Below, in pieces: positions 9,991 through 20,123 of a stretch of 21,714 bases of DNA (within the stretch, counting starts at the first letter, position 1; the number at the start of each line of letters is the position of its first letter). The position numbers and the translations under genes are program-made. The notes beneath the pieces were generated by a model, which worked only from the letters and a program-made list of their open reading frames with translations, was not told the origin of the DNA and made no database searches. The DNA lies in contig JALNQF010000572.1 in assembly GCA_028456385.1 (NCBI GenBank), positions 1 to 21,714 of the forward strand. The letters are read 5' to 3'. The DNA is from Ophiosphaerella korrae. Lineage: Eukaryota; Ascomycota; Dothideomycetes; Pleosporales; Phaeosphaeriaceae.

Positions 9991-11508
9991 AGTAGTCTTA
10001 TTAGTAATATATTATTAGAATTGTCTCTAGCTTTAGTTATTATTTACTAGCTACCTAAGTTCTACTTTTACATTCTAGTCTAATTAACCCTCTACCTAGT
10101 AGGGCTGTACTAAAGAGTTATAGACTAGCTATACTTTTTTACCTTTTAACTTATATATAGTATTTAGCTTAAATTGTAGTTTTATCTTTAATAAGCTCTT
10201 AGGTATCTATTTTCTTTTTTCTACTTGTTTCTATATCCTTATAAAGTCTTTTAGGATTTCTAAGATACTTTTGTTTAAGAAAATACTAGCTTATTTTATT
10301 ATTATTAGATCTACTCGTAGATTATTCTATAATTCCTAGTATAGATACTAAGTACTACTAATAGTTCTCTAGGCGTCTCTTTCTTATTTCTCTATTTTCT
10401 AGGTATCTATTTATAGAACTCTACTCCTAGTAGTAGAGTTCCTTGCTAGTTTTTCTATTATTATTATATTTATCTATCTTATACTTTCTATTCTATTAAA
10501 TATTACTATAAACTTTATAGAAGTATTTTAATTTTTTAACTAAACTTTATAGTATATTTAGCTATTATCTTCTTATTTAAAAGAGTATCGATAATCTATT
10601 ATAAATAGGTTCCTAAAGATTATTAGGTAAGAGAGACCTCTTATAATAAAGAAGTTAGACTAGACTTTAATACTTCTAATAATAACTAGTACACCCTATA
10701 TAATCTTTTTAAAGGACTCCTTTACTCTATTTATAGTAACTAGCTATACTCTAGCTATTTCTTTAGGTATAGAAGTTATACTTAAGCTAGTAGCTAGAGC
10801 TATTTTAAGGTAGATTATATTAAGTTCTACTCCTAAGTTAAGTAAAGCTAGTAGTCTAGTCCTATAGACCTAGATTATTACTTTTAAGTATTCTTTTCTA
10901 AGTCTTTTAATCTTACTAGGTTAGTTATATTTTAAGCACTCTCTTACTATATTTATATTAGCTATAAAACTAGTAGAGTATATAGGTATAATAGAGAGTA
11001 CCTTAGTAGAGGAGCCTAAAAGTTTATAGGCTCTACACCTAACGATTTTTCTATTTATAGCTTCTACTATTACTTAGTTAAGAATATTAGTATTTATTAC
11101 GTATAAGTGCGGGCTATTCTAGAATAGAGCTACTAGTAGTCCTTTAGGGCTCTAAAGCGTCTCTTCTAAGTCTTTAGTTATACTTACTATTACTCTTATA
11201 TTTATAAACTCTTCTAACTTATTTACTATAAAAGTAGGCTTTATAAGCTTCTTAAGAAGGTCTAGTATATTAGCTAGGAGTATTTATATAAGTAGAGATA
11301 CTAGCGCTTCTATAACTTTTTATATTACCTCTTTAGTATTTAGTTCTAGAGTATTAATCTACTTAAGCTTTTTTACGTAGTTCTTTTATTTATCTATTTT
11401 TTTAAGAGGTTATTCTAGATCTATTTCTATTTCTATATTATTAAATTAAGTCTACTTAGATTTAAAGAATTTAGCTTCTTTTTTATAATTGTTTTATACA
11501 GCTAGAAT
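9991..11508 (-). pseudogene. E2 protease region of the polyprotein, decayed
   Basis: The frame joining gag to RT. The retropepsin core lies around 10850-10800: Leu-Leu-Asn-Leu-Gly-Val-Glu-Leu-Asn-Ile-Ile, where the usual catalytic Asp (codon 10839-10837) has become Asn and Thr/Ser-Gly-Ala has become Leu-Gly-Val. A segment about 200 bp downstream (Ile-Arg-Gly-Leu near 10645, with a following hydrophobic Ile/Leu/Phe run) fits the flap-to-second-motif part. The stretch 11508-10900 is charged and repetitive in Lys and Glu, probably a linker between Gag and protease. Its upstream end is cut by E3; with E3 and one AGGTA copy removed, the frame continues into gag at 17696. Confidence 0.8.
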
Positions 11509-11513
11509 AGGTA
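11509..11513. repeat. E3 target site duplication, left copy (AGGTA)
   Basis: AGGTA precedes the E3 5' LTR and is repeated at 17691-17695 after the 3' LTR. Confidence 0.92.
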
Positions 11514-11565
11514 TATTAGATAAGTTGTATAATTAGATACTTAATAGTATATACACGGAGAGGCG

Positions 11566-11597
11566 TAATAGATTCTAGGTATACCTAGAATCTATTA
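11566..11597. repeat. 32-bp perfect palindrome in the E3 5' LTR
   Basis: The half TAATAGATTCTAGGTA is followed directly by its exact reverse complement, with no loop. The 3' LTR copy (17259-17290) differs only at the centre, GTGTAC for GTATAC. Such a site could bind a dimeric factor or form a cruciform; function unknown. It is a strong symmetry in DNA otherwise scrambled by mutation. Confidence 0.9.
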
Positions 11598-11798
11598 ATT
11601 AGCTCGCTTAAGCTAGTACTACAATCTAATTAGCTTAGCGTACAGGCGTAATAATCGCTAAGCTACTAACCTTACTATAGCTAAAAGGATTATAGCCTTA
11701 ACTAATATAACAAAGAAACTAGTACCTTAATAAAGGGGTATTAAAGATCTAGCTCGCCGCTATCTTAAGAGACCTAGCTAAGACTACTATATCGTAGA

Positions 11799-11809
11799 TA
11801 TATAAATAG
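11799..11809 (+). promoter_or_regulatory. E3 LTR TATA box
   Basis: TATATAAATAG, identical at 17492-17502 in the other LTR. Its position about 285 bp into the LTR fits the U3/R promoter of a copia element. This is inferred from sequence and place only. Confidence 0.6.
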
Positions 11810-12048
11810 AGCGTAGGGCTAGAGATAGAGAGAATAATAAATCTACTTAGTTTATACTTATTACTTTTAAGTTATAGGTAACTAACTTAAAAAGGGCTTT
11901 TCTAAAAGCCTTAGTATCCCTCTCTAATAAGGCCCTTATATAGCTATTACAAAAAAGCCTTTTTATTAAATTACTATAACTTTCTTTAAATCTAATAATT
12001 AAGAGTCTTACTACCTTAACTAAGTTAAGTAAACTAGTATCTACCTAT

Positions 12049-12120
12049 ATTAACTTAAGTATTAACTTAAGTATTAACTTAAGTATTAACTTAAGTATTA
12101 AGCTAAGTATTAAGCTAAGC
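12049..12120 (+). repeat. 12-bp tandem repeat, six units
   Basis: Four exact units of ATTAACTTAAGT are followed by ATTAAGCTAAGT and ATTAAGCTAAGC. Each unit holds a short inverted CTTAAG or GCTAAG-type core. Located in the E3 leader. Confidence 0.92.
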
Positions 12121-12150
12121 ACTATAAAGAGTATTAGTAAAAAGTGCTAA

Positions 12151-12360
12151 TCTCCTACCCTCTAGTAGCCTTACGCGCGTTAGCAAAAAGTACTATTCTC
12201 TTACCCTTTAGTAGTACTACGAGTATCTTTAAAAAGGGGCGTAAATCTCCTACTCTCTAGTAGCTTTACACGCGTTAGTAAAAAGTACTATTCTCTTACT
12301 CTTTAGTAGTACTACGAGCATCTTTAAAAAGGGGCGTAAATCTCCTACTCTCTAGCAGCC
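12151..12360 (+). repeat. 95-bp tandem repeat in the E3 leader, two units and a partial third
   Basis: TCTCCTAC recurs at 12151, 12246 and 12341, exactly 95 bp apart. Each full unit includes CTCTAGTAGC, a CGCGTTAG block, AAAAAGTACTATTCTCTTAC, CTTTAGTAGTACTACGAG and AAAAAGGGGCGTAAA. Units differ mostly by transitions. Within a unit the two halves resemble each other (AAAAAGT... CTCTTACYCTTTAGTAG), pointing to an older duplication of about half the length. Confidence 0.9.
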
Positions 12361-12496
12361 CTCTAATAACTCTTAAATTAAGCTAAGTACTATACTTAGC
12401 CTTAACTAAAGCGCACTCTAAAAAGTAATAATCTTTTACTTTCTTATAACTTAAAGCTAAAACAAGATAGCTAGTACAACCTAACGCGATCTAACT

Positions 12497-13620
12497 ATAA
12501 CGTTAAGAACTAATAAGAATTACACTATATAGATAATTTAACTACAATTTAGATACGTAGTATATAATATTTAGGATAAGATTAACTTAGAATCCTCTAC
12601 TTAGCTAATTTAGAGACTAGAACTAATTAGAGCTCTAGTAATAGCTAACTACACTCTAGCATTAGGTGTTAAGACTCCTACGTAGTAGTCTAAACTCTTA
12701 GCTACTAGTTATAAGGCTTTTAAAGAAGACCTTAAATACTATAAAATATTAGCTAAGTAATACTATAGTAACTAATATAAGTATAAAAAGGAGTAGTTAA
12801 GTCTCTAGTATATTATAACGTTTATCTAATCCTTAGTCTTACTATATCTACTACGTACGTACTACCTACTAAACTAATCTCTATATTAGTAGCTATTAAA
12901 CCTAAAGTAAACTATTAGCGTAGATAAGCGTATTAAGTAAGAGCGTATATATAATAGATACCTTAAATTACTTAAGCTTATAAGAAGCCTAGTAAATTAG
13001 GATATATAGATAGCTAAGTATAACTATACTACTACTAAGGCTAAAACGTATTAAGTAGTAGAGTTACTACAAATTAATATAATTACTTAAGACTTTTTAG
13101 TAGCTATTAAACACGTAGTACTAATTTAGTCTACAACCTTTTAAGATAATAGAAGGCTATTACCTAGTATAAACTAGAGAGAGATAATAAAACGCTACTA
13201 TAAGTATATAATAGTATACTATCCCCTAAATATAAAGAGGCGTAAAGCTACTTTTATAGTAGATAATACTTTACTTTATACTACTAGTAGTAATACTACC
13301 TAGAGTAAGACTAGAAATACCTTTCTTGTAGATAGCGCGCTACTTAATAAATAGGGTAGACCTCGTAATTAACGTACACGTAGTAGTAATACTAACGTTA
13401 ACTAAATAATAAGTTAAAGAGCTATAAGTAAATAATACCTAGCTTGTAAAAAACCTTATAAACTTAGTAATTACTACTATATTAATCCTAACAAAGTACT
13501 AGATTAGTAGACTCTAAGTAAGACTCTAAAAGAGCTTATTAATTATAAACGTAAGTACAACATAACTTTATAAGGACTAATAAGAAGATAGTTAAAGTAT
13601 TAAATAAAGCTTTATATAGA
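12497..13620 (+). pseudogene. E3 gag region with zinc knuckle, decayed
   Basis: The copia Gag frame (particle protein). A likely start is the ATA-ACG (former ATG-ACG) at about 12497, but no intact ATG is left. A capsid-like part runs to about 13350, with many Tyr, Leu and Lys and TAG/TAA at former Gln. The single zinc knuckle is at about 13436-13475: a Cys-x2-Cys-x4-His-x4-Cys pattern in which the first Cys, the His and the last Cys are now Tyr and only the Cys at 13445-13447 remains. A basic Arg-Pro-Arg-Asn stretch precedes it. The frame continues into protease without a shift. Confidence 0.8.
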
Positions 13621-15320
13621 ACTATACGCTAAGTTACCTTAGATTACTAAAATCTATAAGGAAGATTAACTAAAAGGCTAGTAAATATTAAGTATTAAGA
13701 GTACTTTTGTTACTAAAACTACAAAGAATACTTATAATACTTACTTTCTCTAGAATTCCTTTATCCTAGACTCTAGTTTAACCTACTATATTATAAATAA
13801 CCTAACTTATATATATAACTATCGTCTATTAAGGCTAAATAATTATATATAGGTAGGTAAGTTAAAGATATAAGTAAAAAGATATAGATCTTTTACCTTT
13901 ACGCTAAAAAACTAGTTAATAGAAAACAAACTAGTTCTACATAACGTAGCTATATGCCTAGATATCTTTTATAACCTAGTCTCTTTCTAGCTACTCTAGT
14001 AGAGAGGAATATAGTAAAATACTTAATCTAAGCTAACGACTCTAAACAAGCCTAATAGATAAACAATTAGATACCTTACTAAGATCTATAGTTAATAGGT
14101 ACTTAAGTATTATTTACTATATAATCTTATATACTAAGTAGCGTACTATACCTATAAACCTTAGACTATTAAAGTACTAGTACTACTATAGTACAAGAGA
14201 CTTAGCTATCTAGGACTAGCTATAATTAAATATCTTATCTAGTAAGCTTAAGGGGTGCGTATAAAAGGAGTATCTATAGTCTAGTATAACGTATATAGTA
14301 AAGCTAAGATAAAGTAGTAAATTAGCTATATACTAAGAATTAGTTATAAAAGACTAAGAGAAAGACTCTCTATTAACTTCTACTTATATAAAGTATAAAG
14401 CGTTACTAAAGAGAAAAGCTAGATACTTATTACTAATAAGTACTTAAAACTATAGTAGGACTTCTACTTTACTAATAACTAGTTAGCTAAATTAATTATT
14501 AAGATACTATTAAATTTAACTCTCTTCTTAAAGAATTAGTATAGTATCTTAGTTAAGGTAATTAAAGCTAATAACAAGATTACAATAGTAAAACTAGAGG
14601 TCTAGCGCTAGTTAAACTCGCAAGGTATTACTATTAAACCTTTAGCTCTAGATACTTAAGCCTAAAATAGAGGAGCTAAGCAAGCTAGAAGAATTAATAA
14701 AGAAAAGTTACGTACTATACAACTTAACGCAAATCTACTATAGGAGCTTTAGCCTAAAATTATATAGGCTAGAGTCTACCTATATAATTAAACGCTAAGT
14801 TACTTAAATAACTAGAAGATACTATATAAAGTATTCTTTATAAAAGTTACTAAGAATTAAGGAATTATAGTATTAATAAGAAAGCTAAACTTAGCTTACT
14901 TAAAAGTATATAGGTACAAAGCCTTTATAATAACTAATAATATATAGCGTAGTAAATTAAAGCTATAACGTTTAGATCTAAAAGTATAGATTAGCTACCT
15001 TATAGGATACTAGTTATTAAATATCTACTAGATCTAGGTACTATCTATAGCTAAAGTAATAAGTATATAAGATATAATCTTTAACGAGCAAATAATCTTT
15101 AATAGTAAAATAGAGGATCTAATAGATAACTTTATATATTAAATACTAGAAGAGATTGCTACTTATATTAAAACAATTAAGCTCCTAGTACTAGTACACG
15201 AGCTAGAAACAGAGTCCTTCTATAAGGATAATACTAAGTTAGATATATCTACAAATAATAAAGAAGATCTACCTAGCTACTACTATAGAAGAAAGATTGT
15301 AGACTACTATCTAACTCTTC
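13621..15320 (+). pseudogene. E3 protease and integrase, decayed
   Basis: The protease active site is at 13769-13777: Asp-Ser-Ser, the third residue probably a former Gly, preceded by a Leu and a former Trp stop. The integrase zinc region lies at about 14205-14330 (Arg-Leu-Ser-Tyr-Leu-Gly, where Gly-His is usual, then a Tyr-Asn-Val-Tyr stretch from Cys-x2-Cys). The first catalytic Asp, codon 14375-14377, is now Asn (Leu-Ser-Ile-Asn-Phe). Downstream come Gly-Ala-Lys-Gln-Ala-Arg-Arg-Ile (near 14665), Leu-Tyr-Asn before former Arg-Thr (near 14785) and a Lys-Val-Tyr-Arg-Tyr-Lys-Ala block (near 14905), all in the copia integrase order. A variable, acidic linker (about 15100-15320) leads to RT. Confidence 0.85.
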
Positions 15321-17194
15321 TACTATCTTTACTTCTAGTAGTAATACTAGCCTATTTAATAACTAGAGACTAACTAGAGTTAATAGTATATAATAGATAT
15401 AGCTTATCTAAAACTATACTATAGGTAGTAGCCTTTATAGCTAGTACCTAGGTAGGTAACTTTAGAAAATACTAAGGAGAACTTATAGACAAAGCTAAGA
15501 TAAAGAAGATACTCGCGAAAAGACTAAAGCTCTACTACAATTAACTCCTATCGCTACCTTTATACTAAACGAACCTAGAAAGCTATCTAATAGGCGAGTT
15601 ATTTAAAGAAGCTAAGCTATCCTACCTAACTAGCTATCGCTAGATAAAATTATAGACTAAAGTACTAGCTAAACCTATCTAGCGTTCTAGCTAGTAGATA
15701 CTAGACTATATATAGGTATATACGTACAAGCTTAATAAATATTATTAATTTATTAAATATAAAGCTTAACTTATAGTATAAAGAGACTAGTAATAAAACG
15801 TTATAGTATAAGAGACTTACGCTGTAATACTAGCTAGCTAATCCTTTTAGATACTTATAGCTATTACTACTAAATATAATCTTAAACTAAAATAGTATAA
15901 CGTAACTAACGCCTTTATTTATATAGTAATAGACTAAGAGATCTATATAAGAATACTAAGGAGATACTAAAAGAAAGGTATAATCTTTAGAGTCTAAAAG
16001 GCCCTATATAGTCTCTAGATCTTACCTCTCCTATAGTAGAGAGAATTTATAGCTACACTTAAAGCTATAGGCTTTTAAATAGTACTATACAAACTATACT
16101 ATATAGTTAAAGATAGAATTATTATCTTCTTCTATATAGATAATATTATTATTGTATATAATAAGTAGAAGACTAAGGAAGTATAGTAAGTAACTAATCT
16201 TCTAAAAGAGAAGTATACTATTACTAGAGAAATAGATCTCTAATAGTTTCTTAGTGTTAAAGTAATTTAAGATAGAAAGTAACGTATAATTTAACTACTA
16301 TAGGCAGCGTATATTAACAAGATAAGTTAGCTTATAGATAAACTACACGTCTATTATAATATACCTATAGCTACTACTAAACTTAAGGCCTATACTAGTT
16401 TAGTAATACTATCTAAGATTAACAAATACTAATATAAAATTAGTTTACTTCTATTTACTACTATAACTACTTAGCTAGATATAGCTTTTGTAATATTGTA
16501 ACTAGCTTGTTTTTTTATAAACCTAAGCACTACTTACTATAAAGCTACTAATTAAGTACTTATATACCTCTTTTATACAAGATTAAGGGTACTCTAGCTA
16601 GGCGGAAGTAACTTATTATAAGTTGCTAGTAATACTTCCTTTACTAATAATACTATAGACTAAAAAAGTTTATAAGGCTATATAATTAAACTTTTTAATA
16701 GGCTTATTATATAGAGAGTAAATAAGTAAGATATAGTTACTACTTCTATAATAGAAGCTAAGTTACTAGCCTTATTATAGGTAGTAAAAGAAGTAATCTT
16801 TATATTAAAACTTCTTAATAAACTACACATTAAACTCTCTATAAACTATATTATAATCTAGTGCGATAATACTTAAATAATTTAGCTTATTACTAAAGAA
16901 CTAGCTAAGCTATAAACTAAGCTTTAGCACGTTAATATCTATAATTATTAGCTAAGATAAGAGGTCTCTACTAGCTAAATTAAAGTAGAATACACTCTAT
17001 TAATAGAGATAATAGTAGATAGCTTTATAAAAGTCTTACTAGTAAATAAATAGGAAAGCTTCTTAAAATAGCTTAGACTAATAGAAGTAATAGAATACTA
17101 AACAACATATAAAGCACCTCTAGATAAAATCTAAGACTACCTTAAAAATCTTATACTTATCTTATAAATATCTAGCTTACTAATAAGTTACTAA
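15321..17194 (+). pseudogene. E3 reverse transcriptase and RNase H, decayed
   Basis: Copia-type RT starts after the linker; Lys-Leu-Asn-Lys-Tyr marks the N-terminal part near 15730. The core includes a Tyr-Asn-Val-Thr-Asn-Ala-Phe block near 15895-15915, Lys-Ala-Leu-Tyr near 16000, and the palm motif at 16133-16144, where Tyr-Val-Asp-Asp now reads Tyr-Ile-Asp-Asn. RNase H has Thr-Thr-Ser-x-x-Glu-Ala near 16740-16760 and Cys-Asp-Asn at 16862-16870; Val-Asp-Ser-Phe-x-Lys near 17010 (usual Ala-Asp-x-Leu-Thr-Lys) and Trp-Glu-like residues follow near the end. Stops at 17165-17167 and 17192-17194 mark the approximate end, just before the purine tract. Confidence 0.92.
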
Positions 17195-17197
17195 CCT

Positions 17198-17206
17198 AAA
17201 GGGGTG
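17198..17206 (+). promoter_or_regulatory. E3 polypurine tract
   Basis: AAAGGGGTG lies directly against the 3' LTR and would prime plus-strand synthesis. Confidence 0.75.
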
Positions 17207-17690
17207 TATTAGATAAGTTATATAATTAGATACTTAATAGTATATACGTAGAGAGGCGTAATAGATTCTAGGTGTACCTAGAATCTATTAATTAGCTCGC
17301 TTAAGCTAGTGCTGCGATCTAATTAGCTTAGCGCATAGGCGTAATAATCGCTAAGCTACTAACCCTACTATAGCTAAAAGGATCGCAGCCTTAACTAATA
17401 CAACAAAGAAACTAGCACTTTAATAAAGGGGTATTAAGGATCTAGCTCGCTGCTATTTTAAGAGACCTAGCTAAGACTACTGCATCGTAGATATATAAAT
17501 AGAGCGTAGGGCTAGAGATAGAGAGAACAATAAATCTACTTAGTTTATACTTATTGCTTTTAAGTTATAGGTAACTAACTTAAAAAGGGCTTTTCTAAAA
17601 GCCTTAGTATCCCTCTCTAATAAGGCCCTTATATAGCTATTACGAAAAAGCCTTTTTATTAAATTGCTATAACCTCCTTTAAATCTAACA
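17207..17690 (+). repeat. E3 3' LTR
   Basis: This second 484-bp copy begins TATTAGATAAG and ends TCTAACA. It matches 11514-11997 without visible indels. It keeps more G and C than the 5' copy at several places (for example GTGCTGCGATC against GTACTACAATC). Confidence 0.94.
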
Positions 17691-17695
17691 AGGTA
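17691..17695. repeat. E3 target site duplication, right copy (AGGTA)
   Basis: AGGTA follows the 3' LTR and matches 11509-11513. The E2 frame resumes at 17696. Confidence 0.92.
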
Positions 17696-19840
17696 CTAAG
17701 GGCTCTTAGGTCCTAAACCCTACTATAGCAATATATATAGTTTTAGTAATATCTTCCTCTACTAGATCTCCTTTTATTTTTAGTTACTATATCTAGAATC
17801 TATTGTATTCTTCTACGCTTACTATTCTATCTTCTTCTAAATTATCTATTATACTCTTAAGTAAGTTTATTACTACTATTATCTAAGGCTATACTAGCTA
17901 TTATATTATAGAGTTTAGCGTTACTTAAGGGTTTATTTCTCTATACTTTAAGTCTTGTATTCTCTACTAGATATACTAGATTATTATATTATTCTAGTTA
18001 CCTTTTACTCTAATCTATTTAATAAACCCTTAGTAAGTTTGCTCTGTACTTTATTAGTATCTTCTAGTTTCTAGATTAAACTAAATCTATCTATTAAGTA
18101 TTAAAGCTTTTCTTTCCTTATAGTTATTAACGTAGTAATTTAGGTCTCTACACCTAATATAACTACGAAAGTCTAAACTTATACCTACTATATTATTCTA
18201 ATACTAAAGTCTTACGTTATTCTAAAATAGTAGTAAAAGGTTTTTTTAAAATTATAGCCTTATTATAAAAGGTATTACTAACTATAGGTTTACTATAGCC
18301 TAAGGGGTCTATAGATACTTATCTACTTTAATTTATCTTTCTATAACTAAGTATACTTCTAGTAGCTAGATAAGTTCTTAGGCTCTAGTATTTAGGTTAT
18401 TTATAGCTATAAGAGTAATTACTTAGAGTTTTATTATTTTAAAGTATTCTATAAGATTATTAACTTCTAATTACGTAACTTCTATTCTTAGAGGTATTTA
18501 GACTCTCTTCTATCCTTAAGTCTAGTTATAAGAGTTAGGTATAGGCTTTATATTAAGAGGCCTAAATATTCCTTTAAGTATTATATATAGCTATTTCCTA
18601 TAGCTTATAAGCTTTAGTGCGCTTATAGTTCCTTTAAAGGCTAGGTTAAAACGTTTTACTTATAGGTCTCTTTATACTAGCTAGTTAAAGTACTTCTAGA
18701 TTATTTAAAAGTTAAAGTCCTCTATATTTTTATTACTTAGGTTGTATATATTAAAGACTTTTTATAGGTAGTACTTATTAAGTCTTTTTACTAGGTAGTA
18801 TCTCTTTATAGCTTCTATAATTATTTTTACTCTCTAGTACTTTATAAATTAAGGGCTAAAGTTATTAAAGTAGTTTTAGAGAGAGAGGTTGTCTATAAGT
18901 AAGTATTACTATAGCTAGGTTTAGAGTACTTCTTTTATCTCTTCTTGTTATACTTTATTAGACCCTTAGAACCTATTTCTTATTACCTCTCTAACCTTTA
19001 CCTAATCTTTAGCTTTCTCTACCTCTATAAACTTAGTTATACTTTATTTAATAATATCTTTTCTTATCTTATTACTAAACGTAATAATATTATAGATCTA
19101 GTCTCTAATAAGCTATCTATAAAAGATTACTTATTCTTTAATACTATCTAGAAACTCTATTATATTAGTACTAGTAAACTTAAACTTTTTATCTATAAAT
19201 AGGTTTTATTCGCTAATATATACTCTACTACTCTATTCTACTATTATTTTAATAGCTACTACAAGCTAGCTAAATATTTCTAAAGATATCTTAATTATTA
19301 GTTAGGGTGTATTTAGGATAGTAGAGCTATTATCTATTATTAGTATACTAATTCTTTTAGGTGTATCCTATAGTCCTTTAAGTATTAGGTTTAGGAGTCC
19401 TAAGTTATATAAGGAAGTTCTTAGCTAGTAAAAAGATAGCCTTAGTATAGTCTCTTTATTAGATAATAGGTTAGATTTTATAGCTTAGGATTACTTTATA
19501 ATATTCTTTCTTTTACTTCTCTCTTTATACGTTATTTATCTATAATTGTAGTATACTACTTACTACTACTAGGCTATTTCTTCTTACTATACTACTTATT
19601 ATTCTATTCTATCCTTACTATTTTCTTACTAGTTATTTTTCTATTTTAATATTCCTATTATCTATACTTCTACTAGCTATTTATTAGGTACTTAAGGGCT
19701 TATTAAGAGCTTCTCTAATATTTCCTATTAGCCTCTTTATTTTTAGCTAGTTACACTACCTACCTTTTATACTACCTACAGCCCCTTAGGTCTTAGGCTC
19801 TATATATTTATAGCGTGTTCCTATTTTTATACTTATACTT
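17696..19840 (-). pseudogene. E2 gag, decayed
   Basis: The minus-strand frame continues from the E2 protease region across the E3 insertion. From high to low coordinates: a polar, Gln/Lys-rich N-terminal part (about 19840-19400); a capsid-like core around 19130-18560 with Trp(stop)-x-Lys-Val-x-Glu-Val-Ile-Arg-Asn-Arg-Phe, then Asn-Leu-Ser-Leu-x-Asn-Tyr, the retrotransposon Gag layout; then a hydrophilic C-terminal part. I did not find an intact zinc knuckle. The start codon is uncertain because RIP has altered ATG to ATA widely. TAG/TAA codons sit at former Gln, Trp and Arg sites. Assignment as Gag rests on position, frame and the core pattern. Confidence 0.7.
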
Positions 19841-20049
19841 ATACTATACCTATTCCTATATAAAATAAGTTAGCTTATCCTTAGTTTTATACATGTACCT
19901 ATTCCTATACCTATTCTTATACCTGTTTCTATACCTATTCCTATACCTATTCCTATACCTATTCTTATACCTATTCCTATATCTATTCCTATACCTATCT
20001 ATTCCTATATCTATTCCTGTACCTATCTATTCCTATATCTATTCTTATG
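19828..20049. repeat. Short-period tandem repeat (6/12 bp, CCTATTCCTATA type)
   Basis: The plus strand repeats CCTATTCCTATA with variants (CTTATA, CTATCT, CCTGTA). On the minus strand it reads AGGTATAGGAAT, which in one frame gives Arg-Tyr-Arg-Asn; before RIP this may have been Arg-His-Arg-Asp. Units CCTATCTATT break the six-base phase at least twice, so a continuous Arg-rich peptide is not preserved. Confidence 0.85.
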
Positions 20050-20123
20050 CCTTACGTAATAGTGCGTAAGCTAGCACTCCTAAGGCTAAAGTTATAGGTT
20101 TAAGTTTTACGTTAGTTACTATT
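19841..20123 (-). other. E2 leader between putative 5' LTR and gag
   Basis: About 280 bp. Most of it is the short-period repeat described separately (19828-20049). The rest, next to the LTR, shows a possible primer binding site but no coding frame I can support. The gag start may lie inside the repeat; the frame shifts within it. Confidence 0.5.
20110..20121 (-). promoter_or_regulatory. Possible E2 primer binding site
   Basis: Minus strand, two bases after the putative LTR end: TAGTAACTAACG, which would have been TGGTAACT... before a TGG-to-TAG change. Primer sites usually begin TGG, the complement of the tRNA CCA end. The tRNA cannot be named. Confidence 0.35.

Larger units (their letters stand above)
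11514..11997 (+). repeat. E3 5' LTR
   Basis: This 484-bp repeat, colinear with 17207-17690, begins TATTAGATAAG and ends TCTAATA. The original ends were most likely TG and CA; CA survives in the 3' copy (TCTAACA). The visible differences between copies are transitions. It contains a 32-bp palindrome (11566-11597), a TATA box (11799-11809) and a hairpin GGCTTT-TCTA-AAAGCC (11895-11910). Confidence 0.94.
11998..12496 (+). other. E3 leader between 5' LTR and gag, with two tandem repeats
   Basis: About 500 bp without a coding frame I can support. It begins ATTAAGAGTCTTAC, where the primer binding site should lie; I cannot match it to a particular tRNA. It holds a 12-bp tandem repeat (12049-12120) and a 95-bp tandem repeat (12151-12360), then about 130 bp of plain sequence before gag. 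Confidence 0.7.
11514..17690 (+). mobile_element. E3: full-length Ty1/copia retrotransposon, RIP-decayed
   Basis: A 6177-bp element with 484-bp LTRs, AGGTA target duplications, a purine tract before the 3' LTR and one gag-pol frame (codon starts equal to 2 modulo 3) from about 12497 to 17194. Integrase precedes reverse transcriptase, which defines Ty1/copia and excludes gypsy. It lies in E2 between gag and protease, in opposite orientation. All domains carry TAG/TAA stops and transition damage. It has a long leader (about 500 bp) with two tandem repeats. Confidence 0.95.

Noticed and set aside
11512..11513. E3 LTR starting two bases earlier (11512 and 17205, TA/TG)
   Set aside because: The bases look similar to the other copy, but only a start at 11514 and 17207 gives equal five-base target copies (AGGTA).
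12049..12360. CRISPR-like array
   Set aside because: The repeats are contiguous tandem units without unique spacers and lie in a retrotransposon leader.
18945..19151. 68-codon open frame with ATG on the plus strand
   Set aside because: It lies antisense to the E2 gag core, which reads in one frame with the rest of gag on the minus strand. The peptide is a Leu/Ile/Tyr/Phe run typical of T-rich DNA and has no domain.
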